From: Ascidia mentula
Taxonomy: Eukaryota > Chordata > Ascidiacea > Phlebobranchia > Ascidiidae
DNA length: 64,000 nucleotides
Direction of reading: 5' to 3'
Assembly: GCA_947561715.1 (NCBI GenBank)
Contig: OX387204.1
Span: 14,761,001-14,825,000 of the forward strand
Notes under the pieces: generated by a model
Told to the model about the DNA's origin: nothing
Databases searched by the model: none
The model's input: only the letters and a program-made list of their open reading frames with translations
Shown here: one piece after another, positions 12,866 through 25,600 of the stretch
How the letters are laid out: the number at the start of each line of letters is the position of its first letter
Position numbering within the stretch: the first letter of the stretch is position 1
Translations under genes and position numbers: made by a program

Positions 12866-13283
12866 ATGACGTTGTGGACTTGTACTTAGTAAAAGCTTTG
12901 CAGACAACGACAAACAGCATGAAGGTTACATATGTTACGTTTCTATTTTCGGTCAAACATTTGGTCACGGTTGACTGCGGTCGTGCAAAACAATGCTCAC
13001 CCGCCAAACGCTTTCTGACATTCAAAAGTTGTGACATTTTTTTCGGTGTTGTAATAAATATTTGGTTTGTTAATATTCTGAAGTTGGTAGGCATATATAC
13101 ACCTTTATTCATCTTTACGGTTTGTGGTAATTTAATGAGTTAAGTGGTAGTTACAGCTTTTATTTCAACGAACTTTCAAATCGTTTATTTTTGCTTACTA
13201 AACCCTCAAGTATTTGTTCCAGCAGCTGTATAAAATGTCCAATATACCTTTAATTTTATATCGGTAAAACTACTTCGGGTAGC

Positions 13284-16200
13284 ATGGAAACTATTGAAGA
13301 AGAAGCCAATGTACCTACATCTAAGGTGAGCTGTTGCAGCACTCTTTGTTTAGGTCAGGGACTCAGGGTAAAGCTGTTTTTTTATTTTTAGAACTACTTG
13401 AAGCCACCAAATGAGCCTATAGGTATGTTGGTTGTGTTACTTCACTGTAACTATTTACCAATACTGTTCTACAGCACAATTCCATTATATATAACATAAG
13501 TAATACTTGTTTCAATGTAGCATACTTTAGTCTTTCATGTTTTGTTTGGAAGGTGGTCTTTTGGGAAATGTGTCTCTGCTCACAACTGGTGGCTCCTCCT
13601 TGCAGCAGCAGTTAACGCTTACAGAGAATGGAACGGCAACATTCAATCATACGCAGTCTGGTATATATAGATATATATTTACGTTCACTTTGTACTATTA
13701 ATATTAAAGGTAGTGTATATATTTTATGCAAAACTCAGCCCTGGAGTGGTTATAAAACTATTAAACCATAGTGAAATAACTTTATTTACCATGAAATTGA
13801 GCATTTTCAAAATACAGACACATTATTATAACCATGTCTGTGTATTGCTTACCTCCTGTTTCACAAAAGGTTGCACATAACATGGTTTGTAGAGCCCTGT
13901 CCAAGTATAATCTGTTGCTGTATAGATATTATAACCAAACTAGATTCACTGTGTATACGCTTAATGCTTACAATTTTTGTTTTGATAAATATGTTATCCT
14001 TATCTTATATTTATTGCAAAAATTATACATGATGGTTTTCCTTTTTTATTGTTTACCAACAGGTGTTCGGAATCTGGAGCCAGTTAAGAAGTTGGTTAAC
14101 ACTTCAACACCAGCCCGACCTTTTACTGGTGAAACTGTGATGTATGGTTTTGATCTGTCTCCTGTCCACAGCTACGAGAATAAACAACAGGTAAATTAAA
14201 AATAAATATGTTCAGATGAAACCCCAAATGTGGAATTTAGCATTTACTAATCCTTTAAGAAGCTTTTTGAACTAATTGGATGTTTTAGTTATTAGCAATT
14301 GGTGTAACTGTGTAAATGGGTTTATGCAATGTGAGTGTAAGAGGTGGATGTAGGTACTTTAATATGTATTACAATTACAATAATGAAGACTAGACCCCTT
14401 TCTAAGATTGATCAGAATGTACATATTTGCACATGTACCTACATCAATGTTGTGTCGATATTGTATCTAAACATTCTGGATTATTAGGCAGCAAAACTTA
14501 AGGACACACTGGATGACACCCTAGTATCAGTCGATGTAAAACGTTCACTTGAACAAGAAAAGTTGGAAAATGAAATATTTACAGACAGAAGAGCAAAATC
14601 TGCCCCAAATTTTATGCAGGTAAGTTTACAGAGTTGTTTGCTACAACTGCAAAAACACTTTCATTTTGTCATTTAATGTTAGGATTGGAAAAACGTAAGT
14701 GTGTTTGATATATATATAAATATATTTTCAAGTGAAGCAAGTGTGCAAATTTGTAGTTTGTGTTGGTACAGATCAATTGGAATATGTCAGAGGGCATTCC
14801 ACGGTCACGAGTGACACACTATCCTCCAGAGTTAATGAAACATATGGCAGGCCTGTTTGTGAAAAGGGTATACACACTTATATTATTATTATTATTAGGC
14901 TCCACTGGTAGCATCTCCCCACCATTCAAGAAGTGGAGTTACTCCTGACAAAATTCGAAACAACGACACTGAGACAATGATGCGTCAAGTCTACTCCAGT
15001 GATAAAACACAAAATGTAAGTTTAAAAGCACACCTAGTACATTTATGTTGTAATTTTTGTTTCTTCAAGTTGGTCTTAATTAGCCTTAAATTTGCAAAAA
15101 GCCCCGGTGTATGTACATTGTTTTGAAAGTTTTTAAGATAGAAAGTTTTTCATCATGCCATAGCTTTGATTAATAAAAAAAATTGCATAGCTTTGGTAAA
15201 ACACCTTAACAATAACTTCACAACTTTTGACAGAGTCGGTCGAACTCATCTGGTGGCAAAAAGAAGAAAAAATCAATGACAGCCCTCTCACCGGCAAGAT
15301 CTCCACCTTACGGTCCGACAACGCCAAGAAAATCCAGCAAAAAATATTCCCACATTCGAGGCACCGGGTATGGTGTGGTATCACCACTGAAACCCAAAAA
15401 CAAAAGTGGACAATCAGGTTGGTTAAATACACTCTCCTTACATTCATTTTCATTATCTTTTACTGTGGTGTATGTAGCTTCCAGATTTGGTGGGAACTCC
15501 AAGAGGAAAACATCTGGCTCATTTTTGAGTCCGTCCACTGGTGGTAGTCAGTATTTGAACTTTGTTCACCAATCAAAAAGGTATATACCAATCTAGATGA
15601 ATTAGCGTTGTGCTTTATAAGGAATTGAGGTTGTAACTGTTGAATGTTTATCTTGATAAATATGCATATGGTAGATTTTATATTTATAATATATGTGTCC
15701 TTCACTGACTAATCTGTCTGGTATTTGTGTTACATATTTTTGTGTGATGTACTGAAATGTGTATCTTATTTCAAGTTTAGTGTTTCAAATGATTATTGGC
15801 CTTTTGTGTTTTTTTTTTCATAATATGAATGATGACTCAAATTCTAAGCAAACATTTGGGGCCAATGCGCAAAAACTGTTTGTAAATTTCAGAGACGAAA
15901 AAAAGTCTGGCACTTTGCAATCCAGCAGCTCAGTGTTGCTCAAAGATAGTCTTGCCTCCACCACAGAAGTTAGTGCCTACCACCATGATACAAGTAAACA
16001 TTATAAATCAAAAAAATTATAAGGAATTATAAACTTTTTTGTCATTAGATGACAATGCCACCATGACCAATTTGCAACAAGAAACTTTCAAACCAGATGA
16101 AACTGAAAATCAGGTGAAATCTGTTCAAACATTAATGTAAAGAGTGTGTCTACTGTATAATACCAGTTATTTGCTACAAATATAAATCAAGCCCGCAAGG

Positions 16201-19200
16201 CTATTTTATGTTGCCAACCATGCTTGGCCCTCGACACCATAATATTTTTTTTACCTGGTACCTACCTGGTAAAATATTTTTTCTGTACATCACTATGTTT
16301 TTGGCAAAGTCGTTTAGATTCAATTTATTTAACACGGAAATTATTGTTTTAACATGCCCTGTACATACTTAGTTAAAATTTATAGCATCTTGAACAGGTA
16401 TTTAACCCCCAATAGTCACTACTCATGTATTGGTAATATATGACCCTTTTGGAAAAATTTATGAATGGTTGAATGTTTTCCAGGTGAAATATGAAATGTT
16501 GGAAATTCGATACAATGCAATCCAGGATGAATGTAGGGAACTCCAGGAGAAAAATGATGAAATTAAACAAGAGAAGTAAGCTGGAAATTAATTGGCCGAC
16601 TTTGTGTTTGGCATTGAAATGTTGAAGATTACCTGATAAATAACTAAACTAACCATTAACAACAAAAAACATTTTGTCCTGTCAATTTTATTGTTTACAT
16701 TTTGCGTTTAGCAAAGTCAAACTTATTGTTTTATTTATGTGACATTATTTTTTGCAGTTTTCTATTGTCGGCCAAATTAAATCGAATAATGGAGCCGAAA
16801 GAAAAAGATGATAGCAAAACTGATGCAAGTGGTGGGTTTGCATGCATAAATTGAAAAATTTGTTTTTTTTTGTTATATTTAACATTAGATGATTCTAATC
16901 GAAAATTGCCTAGTATTTTTAATGTGCAGCATTTTGACAAAGTTTAAACATAATCAACCCAGTTGGATATTACACACAGTACCTAAATGATATATTTATA
17001 AACATTTAATTAAAAATCACTCAACAACTTCTGGTACATTATAGCCGATACACATTATAATATTTTTTTTAATGACTTCTTAAAGTTGTTATTCTCTTAT
17101 TAAGGTAAGGATGATGGTAATGAAGTGGAAATGCTGAGAAAAGAGATTGCAGAACAAGAAAAATTAATCCATGGTTATCAGCAGGTATTATTTGCAATAC
17201 CCAGCCATTGAAACATGTTGTTACAACTTGTTGTAATTAATTACATTGTCAGGAAAATGAGCGCGCATACAAAGAGCTGACGAAAGTGAAAACAGCGAAT
17301 CAGGAAAATGAATCTGCCATGTTTAGGGAAAACCTCAAACTCAAAAGCCAGCTTGCGGCACTGAAGGAAGATCTTGCCTCTAAGGAGAGTGTCATAAAAG
17401 ATAAAGTACGATTTCTATTTTTTTACTGTGTACATAACGAAGAACAAATCACATCCTATTACAGAACCTGCTCATTCTTGAATCAAAAGCTGTGCATGTT
17501 CAAAGAATCAATCGCTCGCTGCAAACTGACGAGGTACGTTTGTATTAGGTGTGCAATATGTTGATGAATTGTTGATTCTAAGATGTTTTCACAGGATTTT
17601 GCAGCCCATGTCAAGAAAGTCAACTTTAAATGTACAGAACACCTGGAAATCATCAAAGGTTTGTGTCACTTCCAATGTTAGGCTGGAAATTTTTTGACAA
17701 CATTAGTTACAAAAGTGTATATACATGTTTAAACAAGATATATAGTTCCAAGAAGGAAAAAACTAAGCCATGCCACAAGAAAGAGTGATATGTTTATGTT
17801 GTTTTGTCAGCAATTTATTGATATTTCATTACAAAATGGATTGTCCTGCTCCACAGTGGTATAGACCTGACTGCAGCATCCTTTACGTTATTCTTTACAT
17901 CAAACAGTTATGACTAATTCCAATATTAAATTTAAATTTTTACTTTACTGAGAATTTGGCAGAATTTGCCATTGATAAAATCTAACCATAAAGCATTACA
18001 AGATCATTTTAAAAAACATCAATTTCAAACTGCAGTTTTGATGAAATAATTTTAATGAACACATTTACCTTAGACTTGCAAGAAAAACATGCTCACTGCC
18101 TGGCAATCCATGGTGATTTCGAGAATCAGCTGGAGAGATACAGGAAAAGTGAGAGTGATGTGGCTCTCCTCAAGTCTCAGGTGACCAGGATGAAGAAGGA
18201 ACTTCTTTTGAAGAATGGAGCAAGAAGGGAATCCCAGTTGGTACAGGACCTTCGCAGACAGGCATGAACAATTTATTGTGTTACTATTTATCCCACAAAC
18301 AAGTTTTTCTAAAGGTTTTGGCATAATTTTTAAATTAGGGAAGGTTAATACCGACTATTTCTGTCAGAAAACATTGTTATAAGGAAAAGTGTCCCCATAG
18401 TTAAATGTTCATTTTTGGCATTCTTAATTCGGATTATGTTTTTTGCTACTACCATTTCACGGAATTCAATATTGGTTAAAGCATAATGGCCGTTACTCTA
18501 TGAACTAATCATTTTTTCCGTAACACGCACTTGTACACGAAACAGAAATTGTCGGGCATGATGTATATTGCGAATGTTTGATGCAATTTTAAACAGGTTA
18601 AGGAGCTGGAGAAAATTTCATTGAAACAACAAACCACCGACCACGTCCACAGCTTACTTCACGGTGATGGGGAAGTTGAATTGTGGAAAGAGCGGGCGGA
18701 GAAATTGGAGGAAAAGTTAAAGGAACGTGAAGAGAACGAAAGCCGAGGAATCAAATCTTTACAGGACATGTATTCCAAGTACGGAAAATTAACTTTTCAT
18801 GATGTGTCTCTCATAACTATGGGGTTACTAATGTTCAAGTCATTCCGAATGCTTGACACATACTAACCCCAAGGGATCCTTTGTTTTTTGACCTAAAGTA
18901 AACTGTGAATATTGCGGTTCCTTATAGTTGCAACGTAATGATAGGAGATGCTCATAGGTTATTGGCAGTTCATCATAGTTCCAACATCAGTAATTCCTGT
19001 TTGAGAATAGGCTACCAATAATCTTGTCCAACTTCTTAAGTGTTCAACGTAACCAATTGCATACATCAAGTCTGCCAAACTAACACCCTGGGCAGCTCAG
19101 AAGTAACTCCATCACAAATATTTGGACAAGCTATTTAAATTTGCTAAGACATTGCCAATTAGCCATCCACATAGGCAACAGCTTTACAACAAGAACAATA

Positions 19201-22027
19201 TAAACCAATGCCTACATCTCCATATTGACAGAATGAGATTGGAATATGAGGGACGGGTGGATGAACTCGCCAAACAACTTCAAGTCGTCAAACTTCACAC
19301 TAACACTAATCGTCATCAATCCGACAAGGAGGCTGAAAAAAAACTTAAACAACTAGAATTTGAAAACCACCGATTGCAATCGCAGGTAAATAGGTTAAAG
19401 GCATAGTAAATTAACTAGGGATGTGCCGGACCGTATCTGAATATTCGTAAATATGAACGCATATTTATATATTGACAGCGAATCCTACCTATATATGTAT
19501 TTTACTAAAGTTATGAACCACCGCGCCTAAAACCGTGCATTGTCGTTTTCCAAAATACAAAACATAGCCTAATTACCTGCATTTCAACAGCAATCACTTT
19601 GAAATTAATAATTACAGCTTCAGCTTGGCTACAAAGTGTGTCTAACGTGAACAGTTTTAATTTCTCTGTATACTGACTGTTGTAATGCCATTTGATGCGT
19701 TTGAAATAGGTTGAATCGCTGGAGAACAACTTGGCCAACGACAGAAAAACATTTGAAAGCAAGATGTCATTTTACAAGAAGAAGCTAAAAGGTGAGGAAC
19801 ACCACATAGCTCGTACGTTTTCTAACTAGATGGATTCCCTCTTTTACGCTTATTTGCAAATAATCCCTTTGTTTCTGGGAACTCTTAAACCACTGTATTG
19901 TGAACCTTGAAGCCGCGCCCGAGTGTCTCCAACGTTTATTCCTTATGAAACAAATAATAAAAGTTACGGTGTGCATTACTGCTTTAAGTTAACTTGCAAT
20001 ACGAAACCAACGGTACTTAATCTTTGAAAATTTAACCTGCTGTGAGGGTTTTTTGTACATGTGTTCATTTCGCTATACAGCCGCTGATACGAGGTCTTAC
20101 CACCCCGGTCATTTCGCCAACATTCCCAAATCAGAACTTAAAGAAATAACCAACAGCGCCGAAGGATTGAAGCAAACTTATTCCATTGAAAACAAACTGG
20201 AGGTACATGCTTTCCTCAAATGTTTTGTGCCAAAGAAATTATGTGTATATATAAAGTGCTTTATGTTTGAATGCTTGTTGTGCTTTAGTTATTCTGTTAA
20301 TGTTCAATAACAGACGAAATATGTTTATCGTCCAACAACAAGAATATCTGTCATACGAACCAGGAATTTCACGTTGAACTGTTACTGTGGTCTGTTATCA
20401 TGTCTTTGACAGCATAAAGGCGATTCCTCCATACTAAACTAACACTTGCATAAATCCAACTGTGTTTAAATTGGTAGTTCAATGTTCGTATTGAAACAAG
20501 GATTTTAACAGTTCTTTTGTTTGTTTGTTTGTTTGTTTACATTTATTTAAAAGCTGTGGACCTGTCATTTTTACTTTTTGTATGAGTTCAACGAGGCACA
20601 CAAGGGAATGTTTGATCTGTGCAGGTTGACCTCACGACCGAGATCCGTAAGTGGCAGGAACAGTACGAATCACTGAAAACCTCCCACGACAAACTAAAGT
20701 TCGACCACGAAAAACAGCTCACCGATATTTGTAAACGTCACAACGAGGACGCGGAATTCATGAGGTTTTAGTGTGAATTGTTTTGAAATTTGTGGTTTGC
20801 TGGCAAACCTAAAAACTATCTACAAGTTTTATTTTTTGACGGTCAGCTTAAATTCAAGCAATGCAATGCACTTCGGTTGTTTTCTGTGCCAAAATTGCTC
20901 ACCATAAGCCGCATAATTACTAGAAAAGTGCACCATAGGAAAAGTAGCGCAGTTCCTTTGGTAGTTTGTCGTAATGCAACGTGTCGTTTCGCGCAGGTCT
21001 GAAATGGAGAAAATGCGCGGGAAACTTGAAAGTAAACACACTCAGTTGATTTCAACCCAAGCCGATAAACTCTCCTCACAATCGAGGGAGAAAGCTTTGC
21101 AACTGCAGGTAACCCTTCTCATTTTCACCCAGAATGTTCAAAAGCATTGTGCTTTTGTTTCTTGTGTTTTTCCCGCTTTGCGTCGGGTAACACTCGATCA
21201 GGAACAGCAAAACATGGTATTATTTCCTTTCATGTGAAATCCAGAGGTGTCTGGTTGCATCATGTGCTGAATGGAGGTTTAAACGGATTTATTTCGTAGT
21301 TTCCACAGTGAAGAAGGCAACCGCAATGGCGCGAAACGTCTTAGACCAACGTTTTGCGTCATATTCCTTAACAAAAATTGGTTTTTTGTAAGGAACAGTA
21401 CCCTATAATTCAGTATTATGTTACGTATACATCAGTTCAGCAACTTGTAAATTTGTTTATCAAGTGTTTCACCTATTTTGAATAGTTCCTTATGAGCTAA
21501 AAGTTTTGTTGGAGAATGCCATTATATTTTATTATATGGACTGGGTTTTGGGGAATTGGCCCTGTGGAATCGCATTTTCAAGTCAGAAATGCCCTATTCT
21601 TTAATAAACCCGCAACCATCCACAGATAAAGAACCTTCTCGATGAACTACACGAGACGCGGAACGGATCTCCAAATGCTCTTGTGCGCAGGTTGGCCAAT
21701 CTGCAAACCCAAGTCCGAAACCTGGATGTAAGACAGCGAGCACGTGAAGATAAACTCAATACCGCGATGTCTAAAAGCGCCGACGATTTTCTGCGCGATC
21801 AAGTGCAGCATTTTCAAACTGTGGTAGGTTGGTTTCTCTGGCGATATTACGAATGTTTACTTTCAAAAATACGTTGTCAACATGCTGGGGAAATAAATTA
21901 AAAATATGTTGCTGATCATTAGATCTCAGAGAAAAATCTGCTTCTATCCAAATTCCGATGCGAGCTGGATTCGATTCTTCAAGTATTGGAAGGCTTGCAC
22001 GAAACCGCGCGGACCAGAGGCACGTGA
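13284..22027 (+). CDS. CEP162: CEP162, centrosomal/transition-zone coiled-coil protein
   Basis: CEP162 is a microtubule-binding protein of distal centriole ends that helps assemble the ciliary transition zone. Exons: 13284-13325, 13392-13422, 13553-13660, 14063-14190, 14488-14619, 14772-14867, 14899-15015, 15234-15417, 15478-15580, 15893-15993, 16049-16113, 16484-16575, 16758-16831, 17105-17184, 17253-17405, 17465-17533, 17595-17658, 18074-18261, 18597-18778, 19232-19385, 19710-19791, 20081-20202, 20625-20764, 20997-21108, 21626-21823, 21923-22027; 973 residues (human about 1,400). Diagnostic matches are YGFDLSPV, RRAKSAPNF and GTGYGVVSPLK in the disordered N-terminal third, then coiled coil from about residue 370 with KEIAEQEKLIHGYQQENER, VQDLRRQVKELEKI and the C-terminal KFRCELDSILQVLEGLHE. 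The protein is shorter than vertebrate orthologues, mainly in the N-terminal region. The intron after 18261 starts with GC. Confidence 0.9.
18262..18596 (+). other. GC-AG intron in CEP162
   Basis: The exon ending CGCAGACAG is followed by GCATGA instead of GT. The acceptor is AAACAG before GTTAAGGAG. Joining them keeps frame and yields QDLRRQVKELEK, which matches the conserved coiled-coil segment of CEP162, so this unusual donor is supported by protein conservation. Confidence 0.75.
19416..19445. repeat. Single end of a hAT-like element
   Basis: TAGGGATGTGCCGGACCG resembles the terminal TAGGGATG of the elements at 23323 and 37371. No matching opposite end was found in this CEP162 intron, so it is a fragment or chance similarity. 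Confidence 0.3.
20516..20538. repeat. TTTG tetranucleotide microsatellite
   Basis: About five tandem copies of TTTG lie in the CEP162 intron between exons at 20202 and 20625. Probably a simple polymorphic repeat without function. Confidence 0.7.
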
Positions 22028-22644
22028 CACACACTGTGGTGTATCGGATATATTGCGTCAAATCTTCATAGAAACTTGTATTTTTCTACACTTTTTTTAC
22101 ATTAAACTACATTCCATGTCTCGCACGAGGGCAGTTAGAAAAGAACTGATCAGGAACATTCGGTGACACGGCGATGATTTATTGTGGCGCGGGTTTTTTC
22201 TCGAGTTCTGTTATATGAAATATCATTAACTACGACTTCAAAACGTGAAAGTGTTAACTCCTAATGCGCAAGGACAGTTTACAATGACATTTGAACCGTT
22301 TCTCGGACCAACTGCATATTGTGTCGACTCTCTTTAACGTAAATTTTTGGCAAAGGACATCAAGCTAATATGTAAACGACCTGCTATGGTTCCTAAATAA
22401 GTTACTCACCATCAACATAACCAACACACCAGCAACTCATTTAGATTCAATACTGCAAGTAAGAGATGGGAGCACCACGGGGAAACGCGCATTAAAACAA
22501 TGTGTGGAGGGAAATAAGCAGAGAATCGAGTGGACAAGAGATAGGGAAAGTTTACAATAAGAGCACGATCAACATATCATGCAGCGCATTTTGCTAGTAT
22601 GCAAAGCAAATAACGTTAGAAAGATTAGTACGCAGTTCGGTCTG
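22028..22644. other. Convergent 3' ends of CEP162 and CUEDC1
   Basis: Only 617 bases separate the stop codons of the plus-strand CEP162 and minus-strand CUEDC1 genes, so their 3' untranslated regions must share or divide this stretch. No AATAAA is obvious for CEP162. A TTTATT near 22176 could be the minus-strand polyadenylation signal of CUEDC1. No other gene is seen. Confidence 0.45.
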
Positions 22645-25600
22645 CTATCGCATGTCGTCATTGTCGGAACCTAAAAATAAAAAAAAACGTACTAGAATGA
22701 AAAAAAATTGACCAACAAATTGCATGATTATTTGGTCTACTTTGGGGCTTAAGATTTTTACATTGCTTTATGCTATACATGCACTTGAAACACGGCTTTT
22801 AAAGAAAAACCAATCACACGTATATGGTGGGACTCTTATATAGTCAAGTTAATGCACTCGAATGTACACAAAACTGCCGTTTACTGGGAAAAGCACCAGA
22901 TTGGCTTACAACAAGCATGTTACTGACAGTAAAACGCAAAACTAAAGTTAAATCAGGGGATAGAAATTATAGATGAAAACGGCAGGGTGCTTACAAAGCC
23001 ATTTATCTTCACATGACTTACAGTTAGCGAATACGGGATCTATGTTGTTCATCGCCTTGTACGACTTCCTCTTGGAACTGAAGCGCTTGGCAATATCATT
23101 GAACGACTTCCGTGCGGCTGAATGTACACAGATAATAGGTGAAAGGTATAAACCAATTTACATCCGAATGGATATATCGACGCCAGGTCGATTTTCCGCA
23201 CACCGTACTGTTAGTTTTACTTCAGTTTTCAACCAATGATCATAATTTATATGATAAATTAACTTTGTAACAAATTATACACTCTTTCATTTTTAGGAAT
23301 ACAACTCCCAAATGCTTTTGATTAGGGATGCACCGAAAGTTCGGTTTGCCGAATTTATTCGGCCGAAACGAAGGTTTTTACAATTATTCGGTTTCGGCCG
23401 AATAATTCGAAATCAAAACTTTTTTACTGCATGTGAAGCTGATACTCAAAGTTCAGAATTGATTAGAATCGTTGTTCAAACTGTACGAATGTGTTCGATT
23501 CATTTGTTTATTGTCACCGAAATGATGAAAATCAACTTCAAGCAGTTGTTACAGCGGTCGAGGTAACTTCTTAAAATGCCAAACATGCTGTATGGTAGGA
23601 TGGATCCAATCCAGCACATGTTTTGTTTATGTTTGGTGCGTTTAAAGAGGTGAATACCAAAATTAGTTTCGGTTTATTCGGCCGAATAAAAACAATGCTT
23701 TTTCGGTGCATCACTACTTATGATTCGGACAATATACATAACGATGCGATATTTGTTAAAGATTTTCGGTGGAAACTTGTGCCATTATCAGTACAATTTA
23801 AGCTTTTACTTTAATGGGGCTTTGCTACAGTTTTGCATTACCTTTATTACGTCATCACGGCCTTTAGTAGTTCTTTTAAGTACCAAAGACCGACTAGTTG
23901 CAAGATAAAAATACACATTAGTTTATTAACATTGTTTGGTATTGACGATTAGGAGAGGCTAGTTTAACATATACTGTAGTCCCATTAGTTTAGTGGCTTT
24001 TTGCAAAATCTAAAAAAATTACACACAAACAAGTGTGGGTAATAATCTCAAAACTTGATCTTACATTTTCCCATGTGCTTCACACTTTCTTTGAAGTCTT
24101 CGTCCTCTGTCGCGCGAGCTGCTCGACAGAAGAAAACGGTAGTTAGCAGACAGCAGTTGGTAACACAACACTTTGTACAGATAGAGGGGGCGATCGCCTT
24201 TCACTTACTTCGTGTAACATTACGACTAAGCGAAGGAACCATTTTTTACGCTAGGTTCGGGTAATGGTAGCTTTGCCTAAGCAGCCTCGACCACCAGAAA
24301 GCACGCCAAAAATGAAATGACTTGACCAAATGGCAACACAAAAAACAGTGAGAAACAAATTTTAGATTTAGCTTGGCCCATTGAAAGCATAAATATTAAA
24401 GTTCAAATGCTATACCTGAACTTGACGGTATTTCTTGTAGTGGATCAATGTGGATCGGGGAGAACTGAATGAAAAAAAAAACACAAAATAAATGCAATCC
24501 GCGAGTAACCAGATTACTTTGCTTGAAGCGAAATTTGGGAAATGCAAAGTAGTCCAACTAAAATACACAATGCCTTAAAATGTGCTTCATACCCTTTCCT
24601 ACCCACAAAATTGTATTATGGTGCAGTGCATCCCAAACTTTTTGCTCGCGGCTCCTTTTAAGTGAGTAAAATCATCCGCGACATTTGGCAGTCATCTAGT
24701 TTTAGCATTCTATAAAAAGACTAAAAAAAGTCTCTTAAGAGACCCAACAACCATCATCGCGACTGGATGCCTTATTTGCTACAAAATATTACAGTTAAAT
24801 GTTGTATTTGTGTGGAATTGGTGTAAACTTCGCAACCCCCCGTTTAGGAAACCCCGGTATAATGCAACAGAAGTCCTGCAAAATGAGAAATAAGTTAACC
24901 CTCATTTTATTTTCTCCATAACGCCACTATTTTCCTATAGTCTTGCAAAACACCCGCGAGCCCTGTTTTCGTATACAAACCTTCTCTCGAGGATTCAGGG
25001 AGGCCGGACTGGTCTTAGGCCTCGAATCTGTAAAAAAACACGGCGGGCTTTAGTTGTGACGTCATAAAAGGATTTAATACCACACGAGAGTGCTCGAGTC
25101 AGGTTAGTGCGGCATCCGGTGATGACGTTCTTTCGGGTTTTTAAGCGAGTTTGCCGTTTTGTGGCATTAGTACGTTTATAGACTCGATAAAATATGTATG
25201 TGTTCACGTGGTGTTCTGTGGTGGAAGGAAAAGGCGGGTTATGAGTTTGTCGATGGCGTCCGTGTGCGTGCCTTGTGCTGTTATACTTATTAAAATTGAA
25301 TTACGTAAAGCAACTCGGCTCTTTCCGAAAACAAGTCTTGTCAAATAGTGAAGTTTTAAAGCACACATTGTCAAAAAATAACATAAAACCTAAAGTTTTT
25401 TTTTTTTTGCAAAACAATTGTGCTTTCTATATGTAAGGTAGCCAAACAAGTCCCATTACTAAATCATAAAACAATAAACCTTTAGCTGTATTGATGGGAT
25501 CTAATAGGTCGAAACATTAGCCCTGTCCGCAACCCACTAGAAACATTTTGGCTCCATCCCTTAAAAAACAATATTTAGGGGTGCGCAATGACCGAGTCTT

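Larger units (their letters stand above)
11360..13283. other. Intergenic region between CPSF6/7 and CEP162
   Basis: Contains the CPSF6/7 3' untranslated region with an AATAAA at 11647-11652. At about 12680-12865 lies a stretch bounded by GTGTTTCCCATTT and AAGATTAAGAACCACTGG; such ends are typical of hAT-type miniature elements. A 164-codon open frame at 12649-13143 overlaps this repeat and is not regarded as a gene. Confidence 0.4.

Noticed and set aside
12649..13143. 164-codon plus-strand open frame
   Set aside because: It runs through a recognisable hAT-like repeat (ending AAGAACCACTGG) and has no ATG at its listed start. The protein sequence has no domain features beyond chance hydrophobic runs.
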